DNA from: Verrucomicrobiota bacterium
GTDB lineage: Bacteria; Verrucomicrobiota; Verrucomicrobiia; Limisphaerales; UBA8199
Direction: 5' to 3'
Length of the DNA: 14,700 bases
Assembly: GCA_026397855.1 (NCBI GenBank)
Contig: JAPLUA010000304.1
Coordinates: 1-14,700, forward strand
Made by a program: the position numbers and the translations under genes
Shown: in pieces, positions 13,988 through 14,700 of the stretch
Numbering within the stretch: position 1 is the first letter of the stretch
How the letters are laid out: each line of letters opens with the position of its first letter
Notes under the pieces: generated by a model
Told to the model about the DNA's origin: nothing
The model's input: only the letters and a program-made list of their open reading frames with translations
The model's database searches: none

Positions 13988-14199
13988 CAGAGGCCCTCGG
14001 CTTCGAGCGCGTCATGCACGTGCTGGACCTGTTCCAGTGTCACCTTGTGGCCGGCATCCATGCGCTTCATCCGTTCGGACAACAGCGATTGATAGGCTGG
14101 ATCGGCTGCCTGCGCACGGTGGTGCAAATAGGCCGCCGCAAAGAACCGCTCTTCGTCCGTCATCCGATCAATGCTGTCCCTAATCTCGGCGATGCTCAC
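13987..14199 (-). CDS. Small antitoxin-like protein
   Basis: A 70-residue, largely helical protein starting with GTG at 14199 (MSIAEIRDSIDRMTDEERFFAAAYLHHRAQAADP). It ends within the start codon of the RelE-like gene, the usual antitoxin-then-toxin order. No helix-turn-helix, ribbon-helix-helix or PhD/AbrB motif is clear. The body resembles small addiction-module proteins of the type with SLLSERMKRMDAGHKV, a stretch often seen before the C-terminal toxin-binding segment in short antitoxins paired with RelE-like toxins. The call rests on size, overlap and partner. An internal ATG twelve codons in is an alternative start. AAGGGA lies rather far upstream (about 14 bases) for a ribosome binding site. 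Confidence 0.65.
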   Translation of the reverse strand: MSIAEIRDSIDRMTDEERFFAAAYLHHRAQAADPAYQSLLSERMKRMDAGHKVTLEQVQHVHDALEAEGL

Positions 14200-14409
14200 A
14201 ACTCAAGCTTAATCCCTTCGAGCGGCTGGTGGCAAGTCCCTGGTTGGGCCGTTGCTGGCCCCATGCGCATCTTCGATTTCTCCAAGGCTGTCACCAATGG
14301 GCGAACGGAGCGCGGACATTCTTGTCCGCTCCCCGAGCGCAGTCAACCTCCAGGCGGACAAGAATGTCCGCGCTCCAAAAAACCGGAGATGCGCACGCCG
14401 GCCTCCGGC
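14200..14409. other. Intergenic region with nested inverted repeats
   Basis: About 210 bases between the oxidoreductase stop and the antitoxin-like start (both minus strand). The central part is the REPIN-like element at 14264-14395. The remaining 60 bases next to the antitoxin gene would have to hold its promoter; TTGCCA followed after 17 bases by TTAAGC on the minus strand is a weak candidate. Confidence 0.45.
14264..14395. repeat. REPIN-like nested inverted-repeat element
   Basis: Two exact 23-bp arms, 14307-14329 and 14354-14376, are reverse complements separated by 24 bases. Each arm contains its own small hairpin: GCGGACA and TGTCCGC around a 4-base loop (TTCT or AGAA). Further out, TGCGCATCT (14264-14272) and AGATGCGCA (14387-14395) form a second inverted pair. 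Two palindromic units in opposite orientation is the layout of a REP doublet (REPIN/BIME). No transposase is present. It could also block or shape transcription between the oxidoreductase gene and the antitoxin-like gene. Confidence 0.7.
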
Positions 14410-14700
14410 TCATCGCTTGAACGACTTCGTGAAGTCCTCGTTCGACACTTCCACCACCTTCTTCTCAACAGTGGACTCCGCGATCAACTGGTTCAGCTTC
14501 TTCTCGTATGCCGCGCTGTCCATCGGCATTGCCACGGTTTGGCCCAGCAGTGAAGAATACAGGATCACGTTCGCCAGCTCGACCGAGTGGATGCCCTCGG
14601 CGCCCGGGGCGATCAGCGGCTCGCCGTCGAGGATGGCGTTGACGAAGTTCTGCATCAGGGTGGCGTGGGGGTTGGTCGCGTTATCGAACGGGATTTGCAC
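14410..14700 (-). CDS. Gfo/Idh/MocA family oxidoreductase, C-terminal fragment
   Basis: The frame is open from the right window edge to a TGA at 14412-14410, giving the last 96 codons of a protein whose start lies outside. The sequence HATLMQNFVNAILDGEPLIAPGAEGIHSVELANVILYSSLLGQTVAMPMD is the characteristic end of Gfo/Idh/MocA NAD(P)-dependent oxidoreductases: the helix with NFVNAILDGEPLIAPGAEG, then the SVELANVILYSSLLG helix. The tail is charged (EKKLNQLIAESTVEKKVVEV). The family oxidises or reduces sugars, inositols and keto-sugars. The nucleotide-binding domain and catalytic Lys/His are not in the window, so activity and cofactor cannot be checked. The gene lies upstream of the TA-like pair and the isomerase on the same strand, with the inverted-repeat element in between. 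Confidence 0.85.
   Translation of the reverse strand: MQIPFDNATNPHATLMQNFVNAILDGEPLIAPGAEGIHSVELANVILYSSLLGQTVAMPMDSAAYEKKLNQLIAESTVEKKVVEVSNEDFTKSFKR

Noticed and set aside
13501..14553. 350-codon plus-strand open frame
   Set aside because: It lies antisense to the isomerase, the TA-like pair and the end of the oxidoreductase, and its protein is a Ser/Arg-rich mixture without family features; it runs straight through the inverted repeat.

Overview
The window looks like GC-rich chromosomal DNA from a verrucomicrobial bacterium, probably of the Pedosphaera/Limisphaerales type. This is inferred from content, not from a marker search. The signs are a lipoprotein with two DUF1080 domains, a DUF5069 protein, a very large secreted propeller/PA14/Ig protein, a Gfo/Idh/MocA oxidoreductase next to a TIM-barrel sugar isomerase, start codons mostly without Shine-Dalgarno sequences, and several intergenic repeats of a kind common in environmental genomes.

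Layout: (1) 1-256, minus strand: the 5' end of a membrane-anchored or secreted PQQ-like propeller protein that runs off the left edge. (2) 653-991: glnB (PII), with a good sigma-70-like promoter whose -10 lies in the loop of a palindrome. (3) 992-1460: an intergenic region with four DnaA-box-like 9-mers, one a perfect TTATNCACA match, followed by dnaA (1461-2822). It is a candidate oriC or dnaA autoregulatory region. (4) 2951-3928: an ATPase of the ABC-2/NatA type without an adjacent permease. (5) 3929-4290: gene-free, with a perfect 14-bp inverted repeat and two blocks of 10-nt periodic repeat. (6) 4291-5757: a lipoprotein with two DUF1080 domains, the first interrupted by an in-frame duplication. 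(7) 5811-10607: a 1598-residue secreted multidomain protein. (8) 10896-12122: trpB without trpA, then 12179-12604: a DUF5069 protein. (9) On the minus strand: a sugar isomerase/epimerase-like TIM barrel (13691-12774), a RelE/ParE-like toxin overlapping a small antitoxin-like gene (14199-13730), a REPIN-like nested inverted repeat, and the C-terminal end of a Gfo/Idh/MocA oxidoreductase that runs off the right edge.

The genes do not form one operon. Glycoside use is the one recurring theme: DUF1080 proteins, Gfo/Idh/MocA oxidoreductases and xylose-isomerase-like barrels often occur together in 3-keto-sugar metabolism, and the propeller and PA14 proteins are exported. The core genes (glnB, dnaA, trpB) sit singly among accessory genes. 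The observations most worth checking are the DnaA-box cluster, the duplication in the DUF1080 protein, the nested inverted repeat at 14264-14395, and the unnamed C-terminal region of the giant protein. No convincing wholly new system is visible.
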